Assembly: GCA_036847185.1 (NCBI GenBank) | Contig: DAIUAM010000015.1 | Span: 1-64,000 of the forward strand | Origin: UBA4738 sp002413305 | Lineage (GTDB): Bacteria; Actinomycetota; UBA4738 | Direction of reading: 5' to 3' | Length of the DNA: 64,000 nt | Shown here: positions 32,934-41,205 of the stretch, one piece after another | Numbering within the stretch: position 1 is the stretch's first letter | How the letters are laid out: the number at the start of each line of letters is the position of its first letter | Notes under the pieces: model-generated | Databases searched by the model: none | Seen by the model: only the letters and a program-made list of their open reading frames with translations | What the model was told of the DNA's origin: nothing | Program-made: the position numbers and the translations under genes

Positions 32934-35261
32934 CTACCCGGGCACGACCCGGAACGCGTCGAACACCCCGTCGATCCGCTTCACCGCCGACAGCACGCTC
33001 CGCAGATGTGCGATATCGGCCAGTTCGAACGTGAACCGGAGGGTGGCGATGCGGTCCTTCCCGGTGTTCGTGGAAGCGGCGATGATGTTGACGTGCTGGT
33101 CGCCCAGAGTCGTAGCGATGTCCTGCAGCAACTTCCGCCGGTCGAGCGCTTCGACCTGGATCGAGACGGCGAACGACGTCGGCTTGCCGGCGCTCCAGTC
33201 CACCTCGATCAGGCGGTCCGGCTCCTTGGACAACTCGCCCACGTTCGGGCAGTCGGTCCGGTGAACGGAGACGCCCTGGCCGCGGGTGACGAAGCCCATG
33301 ATCTTGTCCCCGGGGACCGGCGTGCAGCACCTGGCGAGCTTGACCCACACGTCGCTCCGGCCCTGCACGACGATCGCCTGGGTCGGCCCGGGTGACAGCC
33401 GGACCGGCCGGGCGGCGGGGATCGCTTCGGCCTCCTCCACCTCGTCCTCGGAGACCAGGCGCGACAGCCTGGAGACGATCGATTGCGGTGAGACCTGCCC
33501 CTCTCCGATGGCCACGTACAGGGACTCCATGGTGGGGTACTTCAGGTCGGCGGCAACCTGCGACATCAACGCATCCGAGGTCAGCCGCACGATGGGCAGC
33601 GAGTGGCGGCGGAGCTCGCGTTGCAGTTGGTCGCGACCCTGCTCCAGGGCGTCCTCGCGGCGCTCCCGGCTGAACCACTGCCGGACCTTGTTGCGGGCGC
33701 GGGGCGATTTCACGATGCCCAGCCAGTCGCGCTTCGGGGCAGCGTCCTGCGCCTTGGAGGTCAGGATCTCGACCGTCTCACCGGTCTGCAACTCATAGTC
33801 AAGGGGCACCAACCGGCCGTTGACCCTGGCGCCCATCGTCCGGTGCCCGACGTCCGTGTGGACCCCATACGCGAAGTCGATGGGGGTCGAACCCGCCGGC
33901 AGGTCCATCACGTCACCCTTCGGCGTGAAGACGAACACCCGCCCGGCGTACAGGTCGACCTTCACGCCCTCCAAGAACTCCTTCGGATCGGCGAGCTCCT
34001 GCTGCCATTCGAGCATCCGGGCCAGCCAGGCGAGCTCAGCCTGCTCCTCGGCTGCGCGCTTGGAGGTGCTCCCCCGGTCCTTGTACCGCCAGTGCGCGGC
34101 AATGCCGTACTCGGCCGTGCGGTGCATCTGGTGGGTGCGGATCTGCACTTCGAGGGGGCGGCCCTCCGGCCCGATCACGGTGGTGTGCAGCGACTGGTAC
34201 ATGTTGAACTTGGGCATCGCGATGTAGTCCTTGAACCGGCCGGGGACCGGCTTCCACAGCGCGTGGAGTGCGCCGAGCGCCGCGTAGCAGTCGCGGACCG
34301 AATCCACCAGGACCCGGATGCCCACCAGGTCGTAGATCTCGTTGAACTCCTTGCCGCGCAGCACCATCTTCTCGTAGACGCTGTAGAGGTGCTTCGGCCG
34401 GCCCTGGACGTCGGCCTTGACCTTCATCTCCCGGAGCTTGGCCGCGATCTGGTCGCGGACGACGTCCACCCATTGCTGGCGTTCGTCGTCCCGCTTCTCG
34501 ACCAGGTGGCGGATCTCGTCGAACCGGCGCGGATGGAGCGCGCGGAACGAAAGATCCTCCAGCTCCCACTTGATGCGGTGGACTCCCAGACGGTGCGCGA
34601 GCGGCGAGTAGATCTCGAGGGTCTCGGTGGCCTTCTCCCGCTGCTTCGACGGCGGGAACACGTCCAGGGTTCGCATGTTGTGGAGCCGATCGGCCAGCTT
34701 GATGACCAGGACGCGGATGTCCTTCGACATCGCCAGCATCATCTTGCGCACGTTCTCGGCCTGCTCCTGCTCGCGGGACCGGAACTTGATCTTGTCCAGC
34801 TTGGTGAGACCGTCGACGAGGGCGGTGACCTCGTCCCCGAACTGTGTGCGGATGTCCTCCAGGGTGACCTCGGTGTCCTCCACCGTGTCGTGCAGGAGGG
34901 CAGCCTCGATGGTGGTGAGGTCCATGCCCAGGTCGGCGAGGATGGTGGCCACGGCGACCGGGTGCTCGATGAAGTCCTCGCCGGTGAGGCGCTGCTGCCC
35001 GCGGTGGGCTTCCTCGGAGAAGGCGTAGGCGCGCTGGACCTGCCGGGTGTCGGCCTTGGAGTTGCGGTTCTTGATGACCTTCAACAGGGCGTTGAACGAA
35101 CCGGGGTCGGAGGGTTCGGACGGCCGGAACGGGAGCCGGGACAAGATCCTTCCGCCCCGGCGCTCAGGCTTGGCCTCAGGCCTGGCATCGGCGGGCTTCA
35201 GCGCTTCCCGCTGAACCGCCTCCTGCTGCTCCAATCTGCACCTTTCCTCGCGATGAATCAT
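32934..35261 (-). CDS. Bifunctional (p)ppGpp synthase/hydrolase (RelA/SpoT)
   Basis: Up to 775 aa. Hydrolase domain: RAYAFSEEAHRGQQRLTGEDFIEHP and the HD pair in ALLHDTVEDTEV. Synthetase domain: YDLVGIRVLVDSVRDCYAALGALH, PGRFKDYIAMPKFNMYQSLHTTV and EVQIRTHQMHRTAEYGIAAHW. TGS domain: VFTPKGDVMDLPAGSTPIDFAY. Zinc-finger/ACT tail: RCCTPVPGDKIMGFVTRGQGVSVHRTDCPN then an ACT fold. Both activities look intact. ATG 35261 has no clear ribosome-binding site; TTG 35232-35234 has AGGAAAGG six bases upstream and may be the true start. An inverted repeat surrounds this region. Confidence 0.95.
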   Translation of the reverse strand: MIHREERCRLEQQEAVQREALKPADARPEAKPERRGGRILSRLPFRPSEPSDPGSFNALLKVIKNRNSKADTRQVQRAYAFSEEAHRGQQRLTGEDFIEHPVAVATILADLGMDLTTIEAALLHDTVEDTEVTLEDIRTQFGDEVTALVDGLTKLDKIKFRSREQEQAENVRKMMLAMSKDIRVLVIKLADRLHNMRTLDVFPPSKQREKATETLEIYSPLAHRLGVHRIKWELEDLSFRALHPRRFDEIRHLVEKRDDERQQWVDVVRDQIAAKLREMKVKADVQGRPKHLYSVYEKMVLRGKEFNEIYDLVGIRVLVDSVRDCYAALGALHALWKPVPGRFKDYIAMPKFNMYQSLHTTVIGPEGRPLEVQIRTHQMHRTAEYGIAAHWRYKDRGSTSKRAAEEQAELAWLARMLEWQQELADPKEFLEGVKVDLYAGRVFVFTPKGDVMDLPAGSTPIDFAYGVHTDVGHRTMGARVNGRLVPLDYELQTGETVEILTSKAQDAAPKRDWLGIVKSPRARNKVRQWFSRERREDALEQGRDQLQRELRRHSLPIVRLTSDALMSQVAADLKYPTMESLYVAIGEGQVSPQSIVSRLSRLVSEDEVEEAEAIPAARPVRLSPGPTQAIVVQGRSDVWVKLARCCTPVPGDKIMGFVTRGQGVSVHRTDCPNVGELSKEPDRLIEVDWSAGKPTSFAVSIQVEALDRRKLLQDIATTLGDQHVNIIAASTNTGKDRIATLRFTFELADIAHLRSVLSAVKRIDGVFDAFRVVPG

Positions 35262-35276
35262 TTAACCACGCGAGGA
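35245..35276 (-). promoter_or_regulatory. Inverted repeat over the relA start region
   Basis: TCCTCGCG (35245-35252) and CGCGAGGA (35269-35276) form a perfect 8-bp inverted repeat. In mRNA the second arm contains AGGA of the putative ribosome-binding site for the TTG start, and ATG 35261 lies in the loop. It could be a translation-controlling hairpin or a repressor site. Confidence 0.4.
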
Positions 35277-35303
35277 GGTCGGCCCCTCCGGGCGGCGGCA
35301 GGC

Positions 35304-35834
35304 TCAGTAGGCGATCAGGCTGTAGAAATCGTAGCCGGCGAGCGCTTCGCGCCCGTGCAGGAACTCCAGCTCGATGAGGGTGGCGATGCCGATGACCTTG
35401 CCGCCGAGCTTCTCGACCAGCTTCGCCGTGGCCTTCGCGGTCCCACCCGTGGCCAACACGTCGTCCACGATCAGGACGCGCTCTCCCTGCTGGATCGAAT
35501 CCTTGTGGATCTCCAGGACCGCGGTCCCGTACTCGAGCGCGTACTCCTCGCGTTCGGCATCCCACGGCAGCTTGCCGGCCTTGCGGACCGGAACGAATCC
35601 CGCGCTGAAGTGGTAGGCGATCGGGGACGCCAGGATGAACCCCCGGGCTTCGATCCCCACCACCTTGTCGACGTTCCCCCGCCCGTAATGCACCACGATG
35701 AGGTCGATGCAGGACGAGAAGGCGTCGGGGTCGGCGAGCAGCGGGGTGATGTCCTTGAACAGGATGCCGGGCTGCGGGAAGTCCGGGACGTCCCTGATCA
35801 GCGCCTTGACACGCTCGATTGTGTGGTTGTTCAC
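35304..35834 (-). CDS. Adenine phosphoribosyltransferase
   Basis: 176 aa. Converts adenine and PRPP to AMP. PRPP-binding motif VLIVDDVLATGGTAKAT (about residues 119-135), the Arg-bearing flexible loop GFVPVRKAGKLPWDAEREEYALEYG, and the N-terminal hood PDFPQPGILFKDITPLLADP are all intact. Located between relA and secF as in Mycobacterium and Streptomyces; both relA and apt respond to purine status. Start ATG 35832-35834. Confidence 0.96.
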   Translation of the reverse strand: MNNHTIERVKALIRDVPDFPQPGILFKDITPLLADPDAFSSCIDLIVVHYGRGNVDKVVGIEARGFILASPIAYHFSAGFVPVRKAGKLPWDAEREEYALEYGTAVLEIHKDSIQQGERVLIVDDVLATGGTAKATAKLVEKLGGKVIGIATLIELEFLHGREALAGYDFYSLIAY

Positions 35835-35873
35835 GTCAGACCTCCCGCGCCGGGGACCCGGCGGGGCCGGGCC

Positions 35874-37313
35874 TCAGCGCCGCCTCGGTTTCGCTTTGCC
35901 CTGCGGCTTCTTCTTCTTCTTCGCACCGCCGGATCCCGAACCCGAGCGGGGCCTCGAACCCGCCCCCGTGGCTGTTCGGGCGGCGGGCGTGGCCAGGGTG
36001 GACGGCTCGGAGGCCACCGATGCGGGCTCCAGCTCGCGCGCAGTCTTCGACGAGGGCACCACGCGAAGGCCCGGCCGCGCGCCGGTTGGGCGGGCCGCGG
36101 CCCGCGCCCGGATCTGCTGGAACCGCGGCTCCCGCTCCTTGAGGATCGCCAGGATCGGCGCGGCGATGAAGATCGACGAGTACGTTCCCGACGCGACCCC
36201 GATGAACAGCGCGAACGCGAAGTCCTTCAGCGTTTGCCCGCCGAACAGCAGCAGCGAGCCGATCGGGAGCAGCACCACCAACGAGGTGTTCACCGACCGC
36301 ATGAAGGTCTGGTTCAGCGAGGTGTTCACCACGCCCGAGTAGGTGTCGCGGGCCACCATCGCCGCCGACTCGGTGTTCTCCTTCACCTTGTCGAAGATGA
36401 CGACCGTGTCATACAGCGAATACCCCAGGATGGTCAGGATGGCGATCACGGTGTCCGGGGTCACCTGCCTGCCGACCAACGCGTAGATCCCGGCGGTGAT
36501 GATCAGGTCGTGAGCGAGCGCGGCGAGCGCGGCGGCGGCCATCTTGAGTTCGAACCGGAACGTCACGTACAGCGAGACGAGGACCAGGAACACGATCAGC
36601 CCGAAGATGGCCTTGCGGCTGATCGTGCTGCCCCAGGTCGGCCCCACGTCCGACTCGCTGATCTGGTTCACGGAGATGCCGGCCTCCCGGGCAAGTGCCG
36701 CTCGCAGCTGGTCGCCTTTGAGCACCGGAAGCTGGATCGGGCCCGGCGAGGTTGCCGGTGAGGGCGTCGCGCTCGGGGTGGCGGTGGCGCTCGGCGAAGC
36801 GGACGGAGATGCAGACGCACTTGGCGAAGCGCTTGGGGACGCCGACGCACTTGGCGAAGCGCTCGGGGACGCCGACGCGCTGGGCGAGGCAGAGGCGGAC
36901 GCCGAGGGAGACACGGACGGCGATGCACTCGGGCTGACGGTCGCGCTCGGAGAGGGCGTCGGCGTCGAAGTCGGCGACAGTCCGAGTTCGGTCAAGCTGG
37001 TCTTCGTCTTGATGTCGACGCAGCCCGAAGGGCAGTCGCTCCCCCCCACGATCTCGACCTGCGACTCGCCCTTCACGTACCGGCTCATGACCGATTGGTA
37101 GGCGCCCACGGACGCGCCGCTCTTGTTCGGGAAATGCAGGAGCGACCCGCCGGTGAAGTCGATCGAGAAGTTCAACCCGCGGACGGCCAGCCCGACGATC
37201 GACAGCACGATGAAGAAGCCGGAGAGGATGAACCAGATGTTCTTCCGGCCGATGAAGTCGACGTTCGGGACGTGGTGGCCCCGGAAGGTGGAGACGGCCC
37301 GGCGGACGTTCAC
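35874..37313 (-). CDS. Protein translocase subunit SecF with low-complexity loop
   Basis: 479 aa, longer than the typical 300-400. Six membrane helices as in SecF: TM1 IWFILSGFFIVLSIVGLAV, then FSIDFTGGSLLHF, and the C-terminal five-helix unit with ILGYSLYDTVVIFDKVKEN (motif D5), SVNTSLVVLLPIGSLLLFGG and FIGVASGTYSSIFIAAPIL. The first extracellular domain contains an insert of about 79 residues (113-191) made almost only of Ser, Pro, Ala and Thr. The C-terminal tail is basic (GAKKKKKPQGKAKPRRR). With SecD it uses the proton gradient to pull exported proteins. GTG start overlaps secD by GTGA. Confidence 0.95.
   Translation of the reverse strand: MNVRRAVSTFRGHHVPNVDFIGRKNIWFILSGFFIVLSIVGLAVRGLNFSIDFTGGSLLHFPNKSGASVGAYQSVMSRYVKGESQVEIVGGSDCPSGCVDIKTKTSLTELGLSPTSTPTPSPSATVSPSASPSVSPSASASASPSASASPSASPSASASPSASPSASASPSASPSATATPSATPSPATSPGPIQLPVLKGDQLRAALAREAGISVNQISESDVGPTWGSTISRKAIFGLIVFLVLVSLYVTFRFELKMAAAALAALAHDLIITAGIYALVGRQVTPDTVIAILTILGYSLYDTVVIFDKVKENTESAAMVARDTYSGVVNTSLNQTFMRSVNTSLVVLLPIGSLLLFGGQTLKDFAFALFIGVASGTYSSIFIAAPILAILKEREPRFQQIRARAAARPTGARPGLRVVPSSKTARELEPASVASEPSTLATPAARTATGAGSRPRSGSGSGGAKKKKKPQGKAKPRRR
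36741..36977 (-). repeat. Imperfect tandem repeats coding the SecF Ser/Pro linker
   Basis: About 237 bp of imperfect direct repeats, best seen at 36792-36932 where a unit of about 30 nt encoding SASPSASASP recurs several times. The repeats stay in frame, so they expand or contract the linker in steps of whole residues. The unit is prone to slippage, so length may vary between strains and assemblies. Confidence 0.8.
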
Positions 37314-38890
37314 TCCGCACCCCCAGCGACGGGAATGGGATCGGCGGCCACGCCGCTCCGAAGGCCGATCCCTCGGATCTCGGACAGGACCGGGTTGCGG
37401 GAGATCAGGAACACCACGGGGCGCTTGAAGAAGTACACGACGAATAGGTCGAGGGCGGTCGAGAGCCCGAGCGTGAGCGCGAACCCGCGCACCGAGCCGA
37501 TGGCCAGCATGTAGAGGACCAGTGCGGCGATCATCGTGACGATGTCGGCGGCCACGATCGTCTTGTACGCGCGCTTGAACGCCGGCTGCACGGCCGCGCG
37601 CAGGCTCTTCCCGTGCCGGACCTCGTCCTTCAGGCGTTCGTAGAACACGATGTAGGAGTCGGCCGTGATCCCGAGCGACACGATGATGCCCGCCACGCCG
37701 GCCAGGGTGAGCGCGTACCCCACCGTGTGGCCAAGCAGCGAGACCAACCCCAGGGCGAACGTCCCCCAGATCGCCATGCCGAACCAGGTCACGATACCCA
37801 GCAGGCGGTAGTAGAACGCCAGGTAGAGCATCAGCAGCGCCAGGCCGACCAGTCCGGCGATGACCCCCTGGCGAAGCGACTGCTTGCCGAGCAGCGGGCT
37901 GACGGTCTCCACCGTGAGGCGCTTCAATTCGACCGGCAGGGCGCCCGACTGCAGCACCAGGGCCAGGTTCTTCGCCTGCGGGGCGGTGAACTGTCCGGTG
38001 ATCACGCCGCTCCCGCCGGTGATGGCTCCCTGGACCACCGGGGAAGAGACGACCACGCCGTCCAGGACGATGGCCAGCTCGTTGGTGGGCGCTGGGGCAG
38101 AGACGAGCTTGGTTGTCTCGTCCGCGAAGGCCTTCGTGCCCGTCTTGTCGAGGGTGAAGGCGACCTGCCAGCCCGTGTTACCGGAGTTCGTGTTGCTGGC
38201 GGACAGGAACTGCGCCTGGGCCTTGGTCAGGTCCGCACCGGTGATGACGATCGGCCCGAGCTGGTAGATGGGGTCGGTGCCGCGGCGGAACTTCACCGAG
38301 CTGCTGGAGGCCAAGTATGTGAACACGGGCCCCGTGGCGAGGAACTTGCCGGTGTCGGGGTCGCGTGCCGTGAGCTGCGTGGTCTTGTAGGTGGGGTCGG
38401 TCGGGGAGATGATCCTCAGCACCTGGCGCTCTTCGAGCTGCGCGGTGGTCCCGATGATCTGCAACACGCGCTGCACGCTCTGCGCCTTCGCCTTCGCCTG
38501 TGCCTGTGCCTGGTTCGTCGTGCACCGGTGCGTGGCGTCGATCGGGATCACCTTGCCCGTGTCCGAATACGCGCAGTACTGGTTGCCCTGCTTCACCACG
38601 TGACCCTGGCCGCCGAGGCCCGGCAGCTGGACCTGGATCAGGTTGCCGGACAGGAGCGAGATGTCCGGTTCGGCCACGCCGAGTGCGTCCACGCGGGTCC
38701 GGATCCGCTCCAGCGCCTTCTGCATGACGTCCTTCGTCGCGGAGCTCGGACCTTGCAACACCACCTGCACGCCCCCGGACAGGTCCAGGCCGAGCAGCGG
38801 CCGGATCCCGCCGATGAACCCCGCGACCGCCAGCGCCACGAGCACCGCGACGACCGTGATCGAGACCCAGAGCCTTCCCGTTCCCTTCAT
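37310..38890 (-). CDS. Protein translocase subunit SecD
   Basis: 526 aa. N-terminal TM (LWVSITVVAVLVALAVAGFI), LLGLDLSGGVQVVLQ (motif D1), a large extracellular P1 domain (including FTAPQAKNLALVLQSGALPVELKRLTVETVSPLLG), and the five-helix RND-like C-terminal unit with TLAGVAGIIVSLGITADSYIVFYERLKDE (D4/D5) and LGLSTALDLFVVYFFKRP. Both proton-relay region and P1 look intact. Two cysteines (QYCAYS, HRCTT) lie in P1. It is coupled to secF; the HD-domain gene precedes it by 13 bp. Confidence 0.95.
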   Translation of the reverse strand: MKGTGRLWVSITVVAVLVALAVAGFIGGIRPLLGLDLSGGVQVVLQGPSSATKDVMQKALERIRTRVDALGVAEPDISLLSGNLIQVQLPGLGGQGHVVKQGNQYCAYSDTGKVIPIDATHRCTTNQAQAQAKAKAQSVQRVLQIIGTTAQLEERQVLRIISPTDPTYKTTQLTARDPDTGKFLATGPVFTYLASSSSVKFRRGTDPIYQLGPIVITGADLTKAQAQFLSASNTNSGNTGWQVAFTLDKTGTKAFADETTKLVSAPAPTNELAIVLDGVVVSSPVVQGAITGGSGVITGQFTAPQAKNLALVLQSGALPVELKRLTVETVSPLLGKQSLRQGVIAGLVGLALLMLYLAFYYRLLGIVTWFGMAIWGTFALGLVSLLGHTVGYALTLAGVAGIIVSLGITADSYIVFYERLKDEVRHGKSLRAAVQPAFKRAYKTIVAADIVTMIAALVLYMLAIGSVRGFALTLGLSTALDLFVVYFFKRPVVFLISRNPVLSEIRGIGLRSGVAADPIPVAGGAE

Positions 38891-38903
38891 CGCATCCCCT
38901 CGC

Positions 38904-39623
38904 CTACAGCAGGGTCGCCCCGTTGATCGTCAGCTTGAACTGGCAGTCGAGCCGATCGGCAGCCCGCCGGCACATCACCATCCGCCCGAGGAAGATCTCG
39001 AAGTACTCCATCACCTGGCTGATCTCGGTGTCGATGGTCAGCTCCAGCGTGATGGTTCGGGCACCTGAGTCTACCCGGAGGAAGGACTGTTCTGCGGCGT
39101 AGTTCACTCGATCGTGGATGTCGAATTCGACCTTCGCGGTCTTGCGCACACGGCTTCGGTGGACGTCAGCCTTGTCGGCAAGGATCACCGCGGCCGCCAC
39201 CGGGCTGGCGCCCTCGCCGCCCTCCTCCTCGTGGTTGCCGACCGCGCCCATGACCAGCGCCAGGTCGGCGGTCCGCATCCGGTCCTTCAGGACGTCGTAC
39301 ACGAGTATGGCCCCGATCTGGCCGTGCGCCTCGCGGGCCACCATGTTGCCGATGTCGTGGAGGTACCCGGCGATACAGGCCAGCTCCGCCATCCGGCCCT
39401 CCTTGCCGGTCCGGGCCATCACGTTGAACGCGATCCGCCCGGAGAGGTTTGCGTGGCGGAAGCCGTGCTCCGTGTACCCCAGACCCTCCATCACCCGGTC
39501 GGCGCTGGCGATGAACGTCGAAAGGAGCGGCTCCTGCTGGATCTCCTCGAGGGTGATGAGGTCGGTCTGTTCGGGCCGGGGCGGCTCGGGCACCGGGTCC
39601 GGTTGTTGCGCTGCCTGGCTCAC
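38904..39623 (-). CDS. HD-domain phosphohydrolase-like protein
   Basis: A 239-aa protein, GTG start overlapping the yajC stop (GTGA). The metal motif of the HD superfamily is clear: HGFRHANLSGRIAFNVM (first His), IAGYLHDIGNMVAREAHGQIG (HD and further His), AVGNHEEEGGEGASPVAAAVILADKAD (later His/Asp). The last 80 residues form an alpha/beta tail (VRKTAKVEFDIHDRVNYAAEQ; ITLELTIDTEISQVMEYFEIFLGRMVMC). HD proteins hydrolyse nucleotides, ppGpp or cyclic dinucleotides. Substrate unknown. No membrane segment. Its co-transcription with yajC and secDF is not part of the classic operon. Confidence 0.8.
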   Translation of the reverse strand: MSQAAQQPDPVPEPPRPEQTDLITLEEIQQEPLLSTFIASADRVMEGLGYTEHGFRHANLSGRIAFNVMARTGKEGRMAELACIAGYLHDIGNMVAREAHGQIGAILVYDVLKDRMRTADLALVMGAVGNHEEEGGEGASPVAAAVILADKADVHRSRVRKTAKVEFDIHDRVNYAAEQSFLRVDSGARTITLELTIDTEISQVMEYFEIFLGRMVMCRRAADRLDCQFKLTINGATLL

Positions 39624-40012
39624 GACTGCTCGCCGGCCTCCTGGTCCTCGTGGTCCTCGTGCTCCTCGGGCTCGTCGGGCTCGCTCTCGTCGGGCTCGTC
39701 GTAGACGAGCTTGCGGGCGATCGCGCTCCGGACGATCCGCAGGTCGACCCCGGGTGCCACTTCCACCGTGAAGGCTTCGTCGTCCATGCCCCGGACGGTG
39801 CCGTAGACCCCTCCGATCGTCATCACCTCGTCGCCCACGTCGACGCTTTCGATGAGGCTCCGCTGCTGCTTCGCACGGCGCTGCTGCGGCCGGATGAGGA
39901 CGAAGTAGAAGAAGCCCAGCATCACGACGAGGAAGATGAGGATGCCCGCGCTCCCGCCGGACGAGCTTCCGCTCGACGAGGACGCAGCGATTGGGATGAG
40001 GGATCCGAGCAC
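39620..40012 (-). CDS. Preprotein translocase subunit YajC
   Basis: 130 aa. A Ser/Gly-rich start, one membrane helix (GILIFLVVMLGFFYFVLIRPQQRRAKQ, residues about 23-49 with the conserved RPQQ), a small beta domain (VDVGDEVMTIGGVYGTVRGMDDEAFTVEVAPGVDLRIVRSAI), and a strongly acidic tail. YajC associates with SecDF. GTG 40010-40012 is used with GGAGG five bases upstream. The scaffold gap lies about 60 bp upstream, so its promoter region is incomplete. Confidence 0.93.
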   Translation of the reverse strand: MLGSLIPIAASSSSGSSSGGSAGILIFLVVMLGFFYFVLIRPQQRRAKQQRSLIESVDVGDEVMTIGGVYGTVRGMDDEAFTVEVAPGVDLRIVRSAIARKLVYDEPDESEPDEPEEHEDHEDQEAGEQS

Positions 40013-40170
40013 GATGACCTCCTTCGGACCACGGCCTCGATCTAGAAGGCCGGCGCCCGCGAAAAAAACGGCGGCNNNNNNNNNNCCCCCGGGACTGGAG
40101 CAAAGAGGATTCTAGGTTCCGACCTGCGCCTTCGCAACAGACCGGGCTCCGGGGACCGTTGCCACCCCGG
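40013..40170. other. Intergenic region with scaffold gap (10 N at 40076-40085)
   Basis: The run of ten Ns joins two contigs between yajC and ruvB. The true distance and any gene inside are unknown; other Actinomycetota sometimes have additional genes at this point. Open frames crossing the Ns (for example an extended leftward frame through yajC) are not meaningful. Confidence 0.95.
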
Positions 40171-41205
40171 TCAGAACAGCCCGGACGCCCGCGGGGCGGC
40201 CACCCCGAGGTGCTCGTACGCGGCATCGGTGATCACTCGACCGCGGGGCGTGCGCTTCAGGAACCCGATCTGCATGAGGTAGGGCTCGTAGACGTCCTCG
40301 ATCGTGTCCGTCTCCTCCCCGACCGCCGCGGCCAGCGTGGACAGGCCCACGGGCCCACCTTGGAACTTGGTGGCCAGGGTGGACAGGATCGAGATGTCCA
40401 GCTTGTCCAGGCCGCATTCGTCCACCTCGAACAGCTCCAGCGCCAGCCGGGCCGAACCCTCGGAGACCACGCCGTCGCCTCGGACCTGCGCGTAGTCCCG
40501 GACCCGCTTCAGGAGCCGGTTGGCGATACGCGGCGTCCCCCGTGACCTCCCCGCGATCTCCTCCGCCCCGGGCCGTTCGATTGGCACCTCGAGGATGCCC
40601 GCCGAGCGCTCGACCACCTGGGTCAGCTCGCCCGGGGAGTAGTAGTCGAGCCGGGGGGAGAAGCCGAACCGCTCGCGGAGCGGGAGCGTGATCCGTCCGG
40701 GCCGGGTGGTGGCCGCGACCAGCGTGAAGCTGGGGAGGTCCAGCCGGATCGAACGGGCGCTGGGCCCCTTGCCGATGATCACGTCGAGCTTGAAGTCCTC
40801 CAGCGCCGGATACAGCACCTCCTCGACCGTGCGGGGCATGCGGTGGACCTCGTCGACGAAGAGGACGTCGCCCTCCTCGAGGTTGGTCAGGATGGCGGCA
40901 AGGTCGCCCGCCCGCTCCAGGGCCGGCCCGCTGGTCGGCCGGAAACCGACCCCCAGCTCGTTCGCCACGATGCCGGCCAGGGTGGTCTTGCCGAGACCGG
41001 GCGGGCCACTCAGGAGCACGTGGTCGAGCGGCTCGCCGCGCGCCCGGGCCCCTTCGACCAGCAGGAGGAACTGCTCCTTGATCCGCTCCTGGCCGACGAA
41101 CTCGCTGAGCCACCGGGGCCGCAGGGCCGCGTCGAACTCCCGCTCCTCCTCCGGCATCTCCCCGCCCACGACCCGGACGAAGTCCTCCGCTTCCTTGCCC
41201 CTCAT
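40171..41205 (-). CDS. Holliday junction branch migration helicase RuvB
   Basis: A 344-aa AAA+ motor that drives branch migration with RuvA. RPRWLSEFVGQERIKEQF, Walker A LLSGPPGLGKTT (about 64-75), Walker B VLFVDEVHRMPRTVEEVLYPALED, sensor 1 LVAATTRPGRITLPLRERFG (the family usually has TTRAG; here Pro), arginine finger and a winged-helix DNA-binding C-domain (GFLKRTPRGRVITDAAYEHLG). Overlaps ruvA by ATGA. Likely part of the SOS-controlled ruvCAB operon. Confidence 0.96.
   Translation of the reverse strand: MRGKEAEDFVRVVGGEMPEEEREFDAALRPRWLSEFVGQERIKEQFLLLVEGARARGEPLDHVLLSGPPGLGKTTLAGIVANELGVGFRPTSGPALERAGDLAAILTNLEEGDVLFVDEVHRMPRTVEEVLYPALEDFKLDVIIGKGPSARSIRLDLPSFTLVAATTRPGRITLPLRERFGFSPRLDYYSPGELTQVVERSAGILEVPIERPGAEEIAGRSRGTPRIANRLLKRVRDYAQVRGDGVVSEGSARLALELFEVDECGLDKLDISILSTLATKFQGGPVGLSTLAAAVGEETDTIEDVYEPYLMQIGFLKRTPRGRVITDAAYEHLGVAAPRASGLF

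Noticed and set aside
33603..36761. A 1052-codon rightward open frame antisense to relA, apt and secF
   Set aside because: It is the antisense shadow of well-conserved genes in GC-rich DNA. No domains, and residue composition (Asp, Val, His, Arg, Leu) is typical of such shadows.
36741..36977. Short repeats resembling a CRISPR array
   Set aside because: Repeats are contiguous, imperfect, in frame within secF and have no unique spacers.
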